A DNA stretch of 64,000 bases from Thiothrix sp. (lineage in GTDB: Bacteria > Pseudomonadota > Gammaproteobacteria > Thiotrichales > Thiotrichaceae): assembly GCA_008015155.1 (NCBI GenBank), contig SSFA01000013.1:86995-150994 (forward strand), written 5' to 3'. Numbering within the stretch: position 1 is the first letter of the stretch; the number at the start of each line of letters is the position of its first letter. Below the pieces are notes generated by a model. That model did no database searches. It saw nothing but the letters and a program-made list of their open reading frames with translations, and had not been told where the DNA came from. Position numbers and translations under genes: made by a program. Shown in pieces: positions 24,764-34,173 of the stretch.

Positions 24764-26473
24764 TTAAGCGTTCAATACCGTACGCTGGACAAAGTCACCA
24801 AAGGTCTCTTGCGAGCGGCGTGTGTGAGCGAAAGACTCAAATAAACCATCTAAGGTGCTGAGAATCGCTTTCTCATCCTGATTTTCACGATATAAAGTAT
24901 TCAAGCGATCGCCATTAAAGCTTGCGCCTAAATACAAGTTATAGCGCCCTGGCGATTTGCCGATTAAACCAATTTCGCCTAAGACCGAACGCCCACAACC
25001 ATTCGGACAACCGGTCATACGAATTTTGATCTCTTCTTGACTCAAACCGTATTTATCTAGGGAGACTTCCAATTTGCTGATCAGATCAGGCAAATAACGC
25101 TCAGCCTCAGCCATTGCTTGCGGACAGGTATTTAAAGCCACACAAGCAATCGAATTACGCCGCAAACCCGAAAGATGACTGGCATTGGGTTCATAGCCAT
25201 ATTTTCTTAACAAGCCTTCAATCACCACTTTATAAGCAGGCTGTACATTCACGAGCACCAAATTCTGGTTGCCAGTCATGCGGAAAGTACAGATATTGAG
25301 GCGGGCAATTTGCAGCAAAGCGGTCTTAAGCTTTTGGCTATCTGTATCAAGGATGCGCCCATACTCCAAGCGCAAACCCAAATGCCATAAACCATCGGTA
25401 GTTTCGCTCCAACCAAAGCGATCACCTGTTGTGGTCAATTCAAACGGACGCACCGCTGCTAAATCAAAACCTAAGCGGATATTTAAGGTTTGCTTAAACC
25501 AATCCAAGCCATATTTATCAATTGTGTATTTAAAGCGCGATAGCTTTCGATCTTGGCGATTACCAAAATCACGTTGGATACCAACAATGTGATAGCAAAC
25601 ATCGAGCACTTGCTCGGGGGTACAGAAGCCAATCACCGAAGCTAAGCGTGCATAAGTATCTTCGCGCCCAAACGTCATGCCCAAGCCACCACCAACGGCG
25701 ACATTGAAGCCTTGTAGCTTGCCATTTTCTGCAATCGCTATCAGACCAATATCATTGGCGTAGACATCCATATCGTTATAGGGCGGTATGGTAATGGCAA
25801 TTTTGAACTTACGTGGTAAATAATGCTTGCCATATAAAGGCTCGACTTCTTCGACTTCACCGCCTGCCACCAAGCGTTTACCGGCTGGTTCATCCAACCA
25901 AATTTCATGATAAGCGCGTGAACGTGGCAGCAAATGCTCGCTAAGCTTTTGTGCATACGGGAAAATCTCTGCGCTTAAAGGCGAAAGGCTCGGGTCTGGC
26001 GTACACATCACATTGCGGTTTACATCGCCGCAGCCAGAAATACTGTCCAAAGCCGCTGCATGCATGGCTTGGATCGTTTGCTTCATCTCAAATTTAATGA
26101 TGCCGTGGAATTGCAAGGCTTGGCGGGTGGTAATACGCATGGTGTGATTGCCATAGGTATCACTAATCGCATCCATTTTCTGCCATTGCTCGGAGCTTAA
26201 TTCGCCCCCAGGCACGCGCAAACGAATCATGAAAGAATGGGCTGGCTCCAGCTTTTTATCTTGGCGCTGCAAACGCACATCACGATCATCTTGCTGATAA
26301 AAGCCGTGGAATTTGACTAACTGGACATTATCTTCACTGACTGCAGCGGTGATTGGATTTTGAAAATCCTCAACTAAATTACCACGCAGATAATCGCTAC
26401 GATCTTTAATATGCTCAACCGCCGAACCATTCGGCACAACGACATTCCACTCTTTTGGGATGGGTGCAGTCAT
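24764..26473 (-). CDS. cysI: Sulfite reductase hemoprotein subunit
   Basis: The 569-residue protein is the assimilatory sulfite reductase that reduces sulfite to sulfide using siroheme and a 4Fe-4S cluster. The two nitrite/sulfite reductase repeats are present, with RITTRQALQFHG and SGCGDVNRNVM in the first half. The cluster cysteines appear as CVALNTC and, about 40 residues later, GCPNGCGR. The start overlaps the stop of cysH by one base (TAATG), so both are translated together. No cysJ flavoprotein gene is seen beside it; the electron donor must be encoded elsewhere or be a ferredoxin. Confidence 0.96.
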   Translation of the reverse strand: MTAPIPKEWNVVVPNGSAVEHIKDRSDYLRGNLVEDFQNPITAAVSEDNVQLVKFHGFYQQDDRDVRLQRQDKKLEPAHSFMIRLRVPGGELSSEQWQKMDAISDTYGNHTMRITTRQALQFHGIIKFEMKQTIQAMHAAALDSISGCGDVNRNVMCTPDPSLSPLSAEIFPYAQKLSEHLLPRSRAYHEIWLDEPAGKRLVAGGEVEEVEPLYGKHYLPRKFKIAITIPPYNDMDVYANDIGLIAIAENGKLQGFNVAVGGGLGMTFGREDTYARLASVIGFCTPEQVLDVCYHIVGIQRDFGNRQDRKLSRFKYTIDKYGLDWFKQTLNIRLGFDLAAVRPFELTTTGDRFGWSETTDGLWHLGLRLEYGRILDTDSQKLKTALLQIARLNICTFRMTGNQNLVLVNVQPAYKVVIEGLLRKYGYEPNASHLSGLRRNSIACVALNTCPQAMAEAERYLPDLISKLEVSLDKYGLSQEEIKIRMTGCPNGCGRSVLGEIGLIGKSPGRYNLYLGASFNGDRLNTLYRENQDEKAILSTLDGLFESFAHTRRSQETFGDFVQRTVLNA

Positions 26474-27207
26474 TAAGCAGCACTCCTTATTTTGCTAGTT
26501 GTTCCATCATGTAAACCGCATTCTTGGTTGTAGTTTTCCCACCACCAACGTCCGGCACGCTCATCCTCACCGACCGCCACCGCGCGTGTGCAAGGCGCAC
26601 AACCAATACTCGGGAAATGCTGATCATGCAGCTTGTTATACGGGACTTGATGCTCTTTTACATAAGCCCACAAATCTTTAGTTTTCCACTTCAGCAAAGG
26701 ATTAAACTTCACTAAACCACGCTGCTGATCCCACTCAAAAAAATTCATACCTGCGCGAAATTCTGATTGCGCTGCGCGTACCCCAGTAATCCACACTTCC
26801 GAACCCGCTAAAGCACGATTTAATGGCTCAATTTTACGGATATTGCAGCATTCTTTGCGTAGCTCAACTGACTCGTAAAAGGCATTAATCCCATTGCTGG
26901 TGACGTATTGTTGAATTATTTCAGTTTGCGGATACATGGCGCGAATCGGTTTGCCATAATGTTTCACTGTTTCAGCGAGGGTATCGTAAGTTTCCTTAAA
27001 ATTACGTCCTGTATCTAAAGTGAAAATATCTACATCGAGATTATTGCGAAAAATCGCATCGGTAATGACTTGATCTTCCAAGCCTAGACTGGTGGAAAAG
27101 GCAATTCGCCCACTGAAATGCGCACGCAAAGCCTGCAAAGCTTCATCTAGAGCTAAGCTGGTATAAGCGCTTTCTAGTGTGTGTAATTGTGCGTCATGCT
27201 GTGTCAT
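26473..27207 (-). CDS. cysH: Adenylyl-/phosphoadenylyl-sulfate reductase, 4Fe-4S type
   Basis: The enzyme reduces activated sulfate to sulfite with thioredoxin. It has the PAPS-reductase fold with the SLGLEDQVITDAIF and LDTGRNFKET segments. The cysteine pairs ECCNIRK and GCAPCTR mark the iron-sulfur type, and the redox-active ECGLHDG is near the C-terminus. The iron-sulfur cysteines suggest that APS may be the substrate. The frame is open to an ATG at 27258; I choose 27207 (244 residues), the usual length. It is co-transcribed with cysI and divergent from an HTH regulator. Confidence 0.94.
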   Translation of the reverse strand: MTQHDAQLHTLESAYTSLALDEALQALRAHFSGRIAFSTSLGLEDQVITDAIFRNNLDVDIFTLDTGRNFKETYDTLAETVKHYGKPIRAMYPQTEIIQQYVTSNGINAFYESVELRKECCNIRKIEPLNRALAGSEVWITGVRAAQSEFRAGMNFFEWDQQRGLVKFNPLLKWKTKDLWAYVKEHQVPYNKLHDQHFPSIGCAPCTRAVAVGEDERAGRWWWENYNQECGLHDGTTSKIRSAA

Positions 27208-27268
27208 GATTTTACTTCTATCTAATCGAATGGCGGCAGTATCGGCGAGATTAAACATCTAAAAAAGT

Positions 27269-27290
27269 GATATATTTCGATATTTATATC
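27269..27290. promoter_or_regulatory. Inverted repeat between cysH and the HTH regulator
   Basis: GATATA (27269-27274) and TATATC (27285-27290) form an inverted repeat in an AT-rich gap between divergent genes. It could be an operator for the adjacent HTH protein; the short arms make this weak. Confidence 0.25.
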
Positions 27291-27334
27291 TCTAAAATAA
27301 TTAAAAACACTAAGCTGGCTAAAGGTAACACAAG

Positions 27335-28066
27335 ATGGCGCAAACCACTGAATTGATAGAAATGCTTAAGAAGCTGCTCAAACGGCATAATAAAACCTAT
27401 GCAGAAGTCGCTGCCTGCTTAGACCTCGCAGAAGCCAGCGTTAAGCGACTGTTTTCGGAACAAAATTTATCGCTGCAGCGTTTGGATAGTATTTGTGCAC
27501 TAATGGATTTAGAAATTGCTGATTTAGTGCGCGAAATGAGTTCAGAACAAGCACATACCATTAGTGAACTCAGTCAGGCTCAAGAAAAAGAAATCGCTGA
27601 TGACCTCAATCTGATGATGATCACTGTATGTGTACTCAATCGCTGGAACTTAAAAGATATTGTTAAGCATTACCGCTTCACTGAGCCGCAATGTATTCGC
27701 TACCTCGCTCACTTAGATCGTTTGCATATCATTGAGCTACAGCCCGGCAATCGGATTAAGCTCCTGACCGCGCCCAATTTTAAATGGCGGGAAAATGGCC
27801 CAATTATGAATCTGTTCCGCGCTAAGATTGAAAGCGAATATTTCCGTACCAATTTTAGTAAGCGCAGTGAAAAGCTGTTGGTGATGAATGGCATGCTGAG
27901 CGATACCTCGAATCAACTCTTCCAACGCAAAATGGCGCAATTAGCCAAAGAATTTGAGGCAATGAGTAAGGATGATTCTAGCCTGCCGATTGGTGAACGC
28001 AATGGCTCGACCTTATTGATTGGTTTACGGGATTGGGATTATGAGCGCTTGTTTAAGCAGAGGTGA
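27335..28066 (+). CDS. XRE-like helix-turn-helix regulator
   Basis: The N-terminal 60 residues are a Cro/CI-type helix-turn-helix (KTYAEVAACLDLAEASVKRLF, SLQRLDSICALMDLEIADL). The other 180 residues are helical with a second winged-helix-like part (DIVKHYRFTEPQCIRYLAHLDRLHIIEL). The gene is divergent from cysHI, so it may control sulfur assimilation, but no sequence feature proves that. Confidence 0.82.
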   Translation: MAQTTELIEMLKKLLKRHNKTYAEVAACLDLAEASVKRLFSEQNLSLQRLDSICALMDLEIADLVREMSSEQAHTISELSQAQEKEIADDLNLMMITVCVLNRWNLKDIVKHYRFTEPQCIRYLAHLDRLHIIELQPGNRIKLLTAPNFKWRENGPIMNLFRAKIESEYFRTNFSKRSEKLLVMNGMLSDTSNQLFQRKMAQLAKEFEAMSKDDSSLPIGERNGSTLLIGLRDWDYERLFKQR

Positions 28067-28081
28067 GTCATTTCACCTCTG
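28058..28081. terminator. Hairpin between HTH regulator and GST genes
   Basis: CAGAGGTGA (28058-28066) and TCACCTCTG (28073-28081) form a perfect 9-bp stem spanning the regulator stop codon, between convergent genes. Confidence 0.5.
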
Positions 28082-28091
28082 CAAGTATTGC

Positions 28092-28760
28092 TTAGAGGTG
28101 ATTGACTAAATAGCCATCAGACTTCTTCACAAACATCATGAAGACTTCTTCAAAGTTGCTAACCACTGAATTTTTCACGGAGTCTTTCCCTAATAAAGCG
28201 CTGCTCCAAGCTTTGATGCGTGGATTGCTTTGGAAATTTAATTTAAAGACTTTTTCCAAAATACCTAAGCGTACAAATAGGGGGGCAAAAGCCACATCCA
28301 CTAGCGCAAAGCTCTGACCATTAAAAAAAGGTTGTTCAGCACTTAAAGCACTAGCGACTCGATCCAGCCCTGCTTGTAAGTCTTGTTTAGCGGTTTCAAA
28401 GCCTGCTTGGTCTTTAGCTGTGACTAGCATATATTGTTTGCCGAATAACTCTGAAGCCACTTCCATCCAAGCACGCTGGCGCGCTTTAGCTAAAGGATCA
28501 GCCGGATGCAGTTGCGGAGCATAGACCTCATCTAAATATTCTAAAATAACCGCAGATTCAAACACCGGTGTGCCATCCACGACCAGAACTGGCACTTTAC
28601 CCAGCGGTGAAATCTGTTTAAACCAATCCGGCTGATCTTCGCCTGGCATCAAATATTCTGTTTCATAGGCGACTTGTTTTTCTTGTAAAGCAATGGCTGC
28701 CCGCTGAGCAAAAGGGCAAACCTTGAAACTGACGAGTTGCAATTTATTAGAATTAGACAT
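28092..28760 (-). CDS. Glutathione S-transferase family protein
   Basis: The 222-residue protein has an N-terminal thioredoxin fold with the motif FKVCPFAQRAAIAL, where the cysteine suggests an omega- or glutaredoxin-like thiol transferase rather than a Tyr/Ser class GST. The cis-Pro segment GKVPVLVVDGTPVFESAVILEYLDE follows. The C-terminal helical domain (residues 90-205) is complete. The substrate is unknown. Confidence 0.92.
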   Translation of the reverse strand: MSNSNKLQLVSFKVCPFAQRAAIALQEKQVAYETEYLMPGEDQPDWFKQISPLGKVPVLVVDGTPVFESAVILEYLDEVYAPQLHPADPLAKARQRAWMEVASELFGKQYMLVTAKDQAGFETAKQDLQAGLDRVASALSAEQPFFNGQSFALVDVAFAPLFVRLGILEKVFKLNFQSNPRIKAWSSALLGKDSVKNSVVSNFEEVFMMFVKKSDGYLVNHL

Positions 28761-28877
28761 GAATAAACTCCTAAAATGGTAAAGGACCGCAGTGGGCTGA
28801 TGGAAAACCAGCTTATTATAGAGTCTGTAACAGGCTCTCTATAATGCCCGCATCAAGAAAAAGTTTTGGAGCCACTT

Positions 28878-29420
28878 ATGCAGATTAACGACATTTTAGA
28901 TTTTTGGTATACGCCTCCCATGCCTGAGCATTGGTTTAATTCCACACCTGTGCTTGATGCTGAGATTCGCCAGCGCTTTGCATCCACGTGGGAGCAAGCC
29001 AAAGCTGGTGAATGGGATGCTTGGAAACATAGCGCAGACGGTTGCTTAGCCCTCTGTATTGTGCTTGATCAATTCCCATTGAATATGTTTCGGGGTGAAG
29101 CCCGCAGCTTTTCTACCGAGCAACAAGCTGTCGCTGTCACTAAACATGCTGTGGCACAAGGCTTTGATCAACAATTGCCGCCTGAGCGAGTGATGTTTTT
29201 ATATATGCCCTTGATGCATAGTGAGCATTTAGCGGATCAGGACGAATCGGTACGCTTATTTAATGCCGTTGGTTTAGTAGACAATGCGCGCTTTGCAGAA
29301 CATCATCGGGGAATTGTGCAGCGCTTTGGACGGTTTCCGCATCGGAATGCAGCTTTAGGACGGGAAAGTACTCCAGCCGAACTAGAGTACTTAAATTCAA
29401 AAGAAGCGTTTAAAGGTTAA
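28878..29420 (+). CDS. DUF924 family protein
   Basis: The protein (180 aa) has the family hallmarks: ILDFWYTPPMPEHWF at the N-terminus, a CLALCIVLDQFPLNMFRG segment, MFLYMPLMHSEHL and FGRFPHRNAALGRESTPAE. The family is all-helical, TPR-like and of unknown role. ATG 28878 is preceded by TGGAG at 28867; an upstream in-frame TTG is rejected. It converges on dsbB, overlapping by four bases. Confidence 0.93.
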   Translation: MQINDILDFWYTPPMPEHWFNSTPVLDAEIRQRFASTWEQAKAGEWDAWKHSADGCLALCIVLDQFPLNMFRGEARSFSTEQQAVAVTKHAVAQGFDQQLPPERVMFLYMPLMHSEHLADQDESVRLFNAVGLVDNARFAEHHRGIVQRFGRFPHRNAALGRESTPAELEYLNSKEAFKG

Positions 29421-29938
29421 AAGTCCTGCTTAGGGCGGCGAAGGCTGGTCACTAGCATCAGCAACATACCGAGCGCTAAAACAACAGATAAAGCCATTAA
29501 AGTTTGCGCCATTGACAGGATTTGTGGAATCACCCACGGGGTATAGCCGCAAGAAGTCAGTGGCTCAAACACGGCTGGCAACCATTGATTGAGGGCTAAA
29601 AAGCTAGGGAAATTCGGATTCATGGAACAAGCCCCATCCAAAAAGCCCATTTCTGTGCCTAAAGTACGATATGAACGCTCTACAAAGCCTAGCGAACCAA
29701 TCAGTACCAACAAATTGGCAATAATCAAACCCACACGGCTGTTACGCAGCACTAAGCCAAGTAGTGAAGCGACTAAAATGCCTAGAATCCAAGCGCGAAT
29801 ATGCACGCAGAGCACACAGGGGTCGTAATAGAAGACATATTGGTAAACTAAAGCAGCGCCTTCTAGTGCAATACACAGCACCATTAAAATCAACCAAAAC
29901 CCAGCAGAACGGTTCCAGCTTGCGAGTCTCTCTAACAT
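29417..29938 (-). CDS. dsbB: Disulfide bond formation protein B
   Basis: DsbB reoxidises DsbA using quinone in the inner membrane. The 173-residue protein has four hydrophobic helices. The first periplasmic loop has DPCVLC (CxxC), and the second has the other redox pair, in GACSMNP and LTSCGYTP. Size and order are normal for the family. Confidence 0.94.
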   Translation of the reverse strand: MLERLASWNRSAGFWLILMVLCIALEGAALVYQYVFYYDPCVLCVHIRAWILGILVASLLGLVLRNSRVGLIIANLLVLIGSLGFVERSYRTLGTEMGFLDGACSMNPNFPSFLALNQWLPAVFEPLTSCGYTPWVIPQILSMAQTLMALSVVLALGMLLMLVTSLRRPKQDF

Positions 29939-29996
29939 TTATAATACAATCCTTAGTGGTTCTTGTTAGCAAAGGCGCATCTTTGCCGCTTTTGTT

Positions 29997-30692
29997 TTAA
30001 TTGTCTATGCCTGTGGGATCAAACTTATAACCCACACCATACACTGAGCGAATTACTTCCTTGTCAGGAATCGCGGCTTCGAGCTTGCGGCGTAGGTTTT
30101 TGATATGGCTATCCACCGCTCGATCCGTCACGATGCGATGATCATTATACAAATGATCTAACAAGTGATTGCGTGAATAAACCTTACCAGGGTTATTCAC
30201 AAATTGCTGTAAGAGGCGGAACTCGACGGGGGTAAGCACTAATGCCTGCCCATTAACCCGAGCTTCCATACGATCGGCGTCAATCTCAATTCCAGTTTCC
30301 ACTAATAATTCGCGCGTGGGCATGGTCGCTCTGCGCAGAATATTCTTCACCCGCACCACCAATTCACGCGGGCTATAGGGCTTACAGACATAATCATCCG
30401 CACCTAACTCCAAGCCCACTAAGCGGTCAATTTCATCGACTTTAGCAGTGGCCATGATGATGGGCGTATCGGTGAATTGGCGGACTTCACGAAAAATTTG
30501 TAAGCCATCTTTGCCCGGCAGCATTAAATCCAAAATGATTAAATCGGGTTGATGTTCACGCACCCAAACAACCACTTCTAAACCATTAGCCAGCCAATCG
30601 ACTTTAAACCCAGACTGCTGCAAATATTCTTGCAAGACTTCAGCGAGCTTAGGTTCATCTTCCACAATCAGAATGCTTTTTTGTTTATCCAT
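29997..30692 (-). CDS. OmpR-type response regulator (BaeR-like)
   Basis: The receiver domain has acidic residues EDE at 11-13, phosphorylation site D55 in LIILDLMLPG and the conserved Lys in YVCKPYSPREL. The C-terminal winged helix has LTPVEFRLLQQF and VDSHIKNLRRKLE. Overall it is closest to BaeR, a regulator of envelope-stress responses. The gene follows its sensor kinase after two bases. Confidence 0.93.
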   Translation of the reverse strand: MDKQKSILIVEDEPKLAEVLQEYLQQSGFKVDWLANGLEVVVWVREHQPDLIILDLMLPGKDGLQIFREVRQFTDTPIIMATAKVDEIDRLVGLELGADDYVCKPYSPRELVVRVKNILRRATMPTRELLVETGIEIDADRMEARVNGQALVLTPVEFRLLQQFVNNPGKVYSRNHLLDHLYNDHRIVTDRAVDSHIKNLRRKLEAAIPDKEVIRSVYGVGYKFDPTGIDN

Positions 30693-30694
30693 GC

Positions 30695-32137
30695 TTATGC
30701 TGTTCTCTCAGCTAGAGGAAATTCAACATACACCGCTAGACCACCTAAAGGCGAGTGTTGTGCATAAATCTGCCCACCTAAGCCTTCAACGATGTTTTTA
30801 CAAATGGACAGGCCCAAGCCCGAGCCACCTAAAGCACGACTACGCGACTTATCTACTCTAAACAAGCGATCAAATAACCGTGGCAAAGCCTCATCAGGTA
30901 CACCCGGCGCGCTATCCTGCACAAGGACAATAGCTTTATTGCCCTTTTGCTGGCTACGGATGACAACACGCCCAGGCACATCCGTATAGCGATAACTATT
31001 TTCTAGCAGATTCGTAAAGACTTGGCGCAGGCTTTTATAATCAGCCTGTATATTCAAAGCCTGTGCAGAAACTTGTGGCTCTAGGCTCAAGCCTTTGCTA
31101 GCTAAGCGGCTGTTATTGCTTTGGATTAGGTCTTGTATAATCTCGTTAAGATCTAAAATCTCTAAATCAGTGTTATCTACATCACCTGCGTCTGACATGG
31201 ATAGTTGATGTAAATCATCGACCAATTTCCCCAAGGACAATACTTCTGCATGCAAAGAGCGAATGCGTTCAGGGGTGGGGCTACGAATTCCATCCTGAAT
31301 CGCTTCAATCTCACTACGTAATACCGCTAAAGGTGTGCGTAATTCATGGGAAATATCGGCAATCCATTGCGCGCGTTGTTCTTGATTACGCTGCAAAGAT
31401 TCAGCTAATTGGTTAAACACTCGTGCTAAATCGCCTAGCTCATCACTCGAACTGACTGGAATCTGTGTACTGTAATGCCCTGCACTTAAGGTTTTAGCAC
31501 CTTGCATCAGGCGTTTAACCGGGCGCACAAATTGGCGGGCGGCTAATAAAGCCATCAATACCGATAAGCCAACCGCGAACAACGCAATTAAGTAAGCATT
31601 ATGGGCTTGTTGCCGCCGGAAGGTTTCCGCAATCTGATCATTAATCAAAGGACGTTGAATCACCTGCAACCAACCAATCGTTTGCTGGTTAAGGCTAATT
31701 TCCAAACTAGTCGCCTTATCCTCAGGACGCAGCATGGGTACGCCTATAATAACTTCACCATTTTGCGCTAATAAGCGAAGGCGTCCAGCTAAGCTTTGAT
31801 TCGGTGGTGGCGGCTGATTAGTGTCTTGGCGACCCCGCCCACGATGTTCATCATTATTTCTGTCAGCCCGTCGGGCAAAGCGTCCCTCGCCAATTTCAGC
31901 TAGCAATAAAGACCAATTGCGCCGATCCAGACGCAAGCTATTCCAATTCCCTTGCTCTTGCCAAACCTCTTCTAAGCGTTCTACTAACTGATTAGCCCGC
32001 TGCAAATCATTGCGATATTGATAATCCGCAAAACCCGTACGAAAGCTCCAGTTCATGAAAAACATCATGAACAAGATCACCACAAAAGCAGTAGTAAGAA
32101 TAGTAAGCAGCAGCTTAGAGAAGATCGTCATTTTCAT
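30695..32137 (-). CDS. Sensor histidine kinase (BaeS-like)
   Basis: The 480-residue kinase has two membrane helices (about 8-30 and 180-200) flanking a periplasmic domain with an Arg/Asn-rich insertion containing QPPPPNQ. A HAMP domain follows (RPVKRLMQGAKTLSAGHY). The phosphorylated histidine lies in ISHELRTPLAVLR. The ATP site has LLENSYRYTD (N box), QDSAPGVPDEAL (G1) and GGSGLGLSI (G2). It is transcribed with the downstream response regulator. Confidence 0.94.
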   Translation of the reverse strand: MKMTIFSKLLLTILTTAFVVILFMMFFMNWSFRTGFADYQYRNDLQRANQLVERLEEVWQEQGNWNSLRLDRRNWSLLLAEIGEGRFARRADRNNDEHRGRGRQDTNQPPPPNQSLAGRLRLLAQNGEVIIGVPMLRPEDKATSLEISLNQQTIGWLQVIQRPLINDQIAETFRRQQAHNAYLIALFAVGLSVLMALLAARQFVRPVKRLMQGAKTLSAGHYSTQIPVSSSDELGDLARVFNQLAESLQRNQEQRAQWIADISHELRTPLAVLRSEIEAIQDGIRSPTPERIRSLHAEVLSLGKLVDDLHQLSMSDAGDVDNTDLEILDLNEIIQDLIQSNNSRLASKGLSLEPQVSAQALNIQADYKSLRQVFTNLLENSYRYTDVPGRVVIRSQQKGNKAIVLVQDSAPGVPDEALPRLFDRLFRVDKSRSRALGGSGLGLSICKNIVEGLGGQIYAQHSPLGGLAVYVEFPLAERTA

Positions 32138-32276
32138 CAGCTAGATACTAAACCCAAAATACGTAGAAAAAATGGAGCCAGATCTAGTAAGTGTGAAAAC
32201 TTTGCCCTGACTATTCCTTCAAGCTAATACCTGTGCACACAACTCAGGTTAGAATGCACCAAAACAAGGAATTTTT

Positions 32277-32837
32277 ATGCTCTGGCTTAAATTAACTAAC
32301 TACTTACAAAAAATGAAAGGGGGTGGCAACCGCTCACCTCATGCTATTCATTGGCGTAATGCTTTATGTTCGTGGATTGGTGGCTTTTTAGGAATTGCTT
32401 TAGTCGGCTGGTTAGATAGCCGTCTGAGTCTAACAGCCCAAGATCATTTATTACTGATTGGCTCTTTTGGTGCAACCGCAGTGCTGCTCTATGGCTCACC
32501 GAGCGCTCCCTTTGCACAACCCCGTTATGTGTTAGGCGGGCATGTGATCTGCGCTTTGGTTGGAGTCAGCTTCTATAAACTCCTCCCTGATCCTTTATGG
32601 CTGAGTTCTGCGCTGACCGTCGCTACTGTCATTGTGATCATGTATTTAACTCGTACTACTCATCCTCCGGGAGGCGGCACAGCCTTGATAGCTGTGGCAG
32701 GCAGTGAGCGTGTACATGAGTTAGGTTATTGGTTCGTGCTTGAGCCAATTCTCTTGGGCGTCTTACTGCTATTACTGGTCGCTTTAATCATTAATAATCT
32801 CTCACCCTTGCGTCGTTATCCGAATTATTGGCTCTAG
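32277..32837 (+). CDS. HPP-family membrane protein
   Basis: The 186-residue protein has four to five membrane helices and the motif THPPGGGTALIAV, from which the HPP family takes its name, plus LLIGSFGATAVLLYGSPSAP. Some members take part in nitrite transport in plastids; the role in bacteria is unclear. It is a single gene between the kinase and lexA. Confidence 0.92.
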   Translation: MLWLKLTNYLQKMKGGGNRSPHAIHWRNALCSWIGGFLGIALVGWLDSRLSLTAQDHLLLIGSFGATAVLLYGSPSAPFAQPRYVLGGHVICALVGVSFYKLLPDPLWLSSALTVATVIVIMYLTRTTHPPGGGTALIAVAGSERVHELGYWFVLEPILLGVLLLLLVALIINNLSPLRRYPNYWL

Positions 32838-32898
32838 ACCTAAGCTACTAAAAAATAATGAATTTTATTTCCCTTATTTACCACTCATCGGAAAAAGC

Positions 32899-32979
32899 GA
32901 ACAAAAAACGAATAAAGACCAAGAAATTTTGATTGGTAAAGTTCGTCATTAGTTCGTATATTTAGTTCGTGTTTGGTTC
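32899..32979 (+). promoter_or_regulatory. lexA promoter with three LexA boxes
   Basis: Three direct-repeat boxes are visible: GAAC-N7-GAAT (32899-32913, reverse orientation), GTTC-N7-GTTC (32941-32955) and GTTC-N7-GTTC (32965-32979). A promoter with TTGGTA (32933-32938) and TATATT (32957-32962) lies among them. The GTTC-N7-GTTC type is classically alphaproteobacterial. The arrangement implies that LexA represses its own gene. Confidence 0.75.
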
Positions 32980-33003
32980 GGTTTACAAAGGGAAGGACGC
33001 GAT

Positions 33004-33615
33004 ATGTCAAAGTTAACACGCAGGCAACAGGAGATTTTACAAACCATACGTTCGCTGTTCGAGCTTAATGGCTACGCCCCGACACTTGACCAGATCGGTA
33101 ACCAAGCAGGTATCAATACACGAAGTACGGTTCACCAACACGTACAAAGTCTAATTAGTTTAGGCTATTTGGATGAAGCGTCTGAAGGCAAACGTGCATA
33201 TAGCATACCCGCTGATTGGACTGAAGAACCAGAACCCATTCATAGCAGCTTACAATTATTAGGCAAAATTGCTGCTGGTAAACCGATCGAAGCTTTAGAT
33301 AAGAACGAAATCAGCCCTAATGAATTGTTTTTAGGCCCTAATCGCTATGCTTTAAAAGTACAAGGTGAATCAATGCGCGATATTGGGGTGATGGATGGAG
33401 ATTATGTGGTCATCCAGTATGCTGAAACAGCTTCTAATAACGATATTGTCGTTGCTTATGTTGATGGTGATGGAGCAACTTTAAAGCGAATTTTCTATTT
33501 AGCTGATGGGCGGATTGAACTACATCCTGAAAATAGCCATATGCAGCCAATGGTGTATCCAGCGCATAGTGTACAGGTACAAGGCAAAATGGTCGGCTTA
33601 TTCCGTAGCTATTAA
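33004..33615 (+). CDS. lexA: LexA repressor
   Basis: LexA represses the SOS regulon and cleaves itself when RecA is activated by DNA damage. The N-terminal winged helix spans residues 1-65 (LTRRQQEILQTIRSLFELNG, TRSTVHQHVQSLISLGYL). The cleavage site is Ala-Gly in KIAAGKP, the catalytic serine is in VQGESMRD and the lysine in ATLKRI. The recognition helix differs from E. coli LexA, which agrees with the different operator type upstream. Its length (203) is normal. A strong terminator follows. Confidence 0.97.
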   Translation: MSKLTRRQQEILQTIRSLFELNGYAPTLDQIGNQAGINTRSTVHQHVQSLISLGYLDEASEGKRAYSIPADWTEEPEPIHSSLQLLGKIAAGKPIEALDKNEISPNELFLGPNRYALKVQGESMRDIGVMDGDYVVIQYAETASNNDIVVAYVDGDGATLKRIFYLADGRIELHPENSHMQPMVYPAHSVQVQGKMVGLFRSY

Positions 33616-33677
33616 ACCTAATCAACTGAGTTAAACCTGATGCCCTGATCCCTAGACCAACCACTAGGGTCATTATA

Positions 33678-33704
33678 GGCAGCGTATACCGCTGCCTTTT
33701 TTTT
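33678..33704 (+). terminator. Intrinsic terminator after lexA
   Basis: GGCAGCG (33678-33684) pairs with CGCTGCC (33690-33696), followed by eight T residues. It ends the lexA transcript and separates it from the next two genes. Confidence 0.88.
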
Positions 33705-33733
33705 AAGAACATATTAATAACAGGAGTTACAAC

Positions 33734-34093
33734 ATGGCTATTAAAGATGATTTAAAACCCTCAACTCATTTGAAAACCTCGATGAGTCCAGCAACAAATA
33801 ATTTAGTACTTAACCCTAATTCAGAGGCTATTAAAAGCCAACTAGATTTAAAAGAAGCCTGGGGAGTCATTCGTTGGATCTTAGTGGCTTGGGCTTTAGC
33901 GGTATGGTTTTTATTAGTGATGTTACCTGGAATGGATAAGATTATTAATATCACAACGGCTATGTTGCACTTACCAAATATTTTTATTGGCTTGGGATTA
34001 ATTGCTGCGATATTCGCCTCTTACAGCCTGCGCTCTGATAAACAATTATTATGGTTTTTAGGAGTTTTACTACTACTAGCAGGCTGGATGTAA
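33734..34093 (+). CDS. Small membrane protein of unknown function (119 aa)
   Basis: Three hydrophobic segments (about residues 48-66, 74-96 and 101-118) indicate an inner-membrane protein with a 45-residue polar N-terminus. An AGGAG site precedes the ATG. The next gene begins 80 bases after it, also with AGGAG, and they may form an operon. I recognise no family. Confidence 0.65.
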   Translation: MAIKDDLKPSTHLKTSMSPATNNLVLNPNSEAIKSQLDLKEAWGVIRWILVAWALAVWFLLVMLPGMDKIINITTAMLHLPNIFIGLGLIAAIFASYSLRSDKQLLWFLGVLLLLAGWM

Positions 34094-34173
34094 GCGAAAG
34101 GTGTGAAGAAAGCGGCAACTCTCTCCACACCTTATCCTGTGTCATTTGGGAAGATTCGACAGGAGTATTAATT

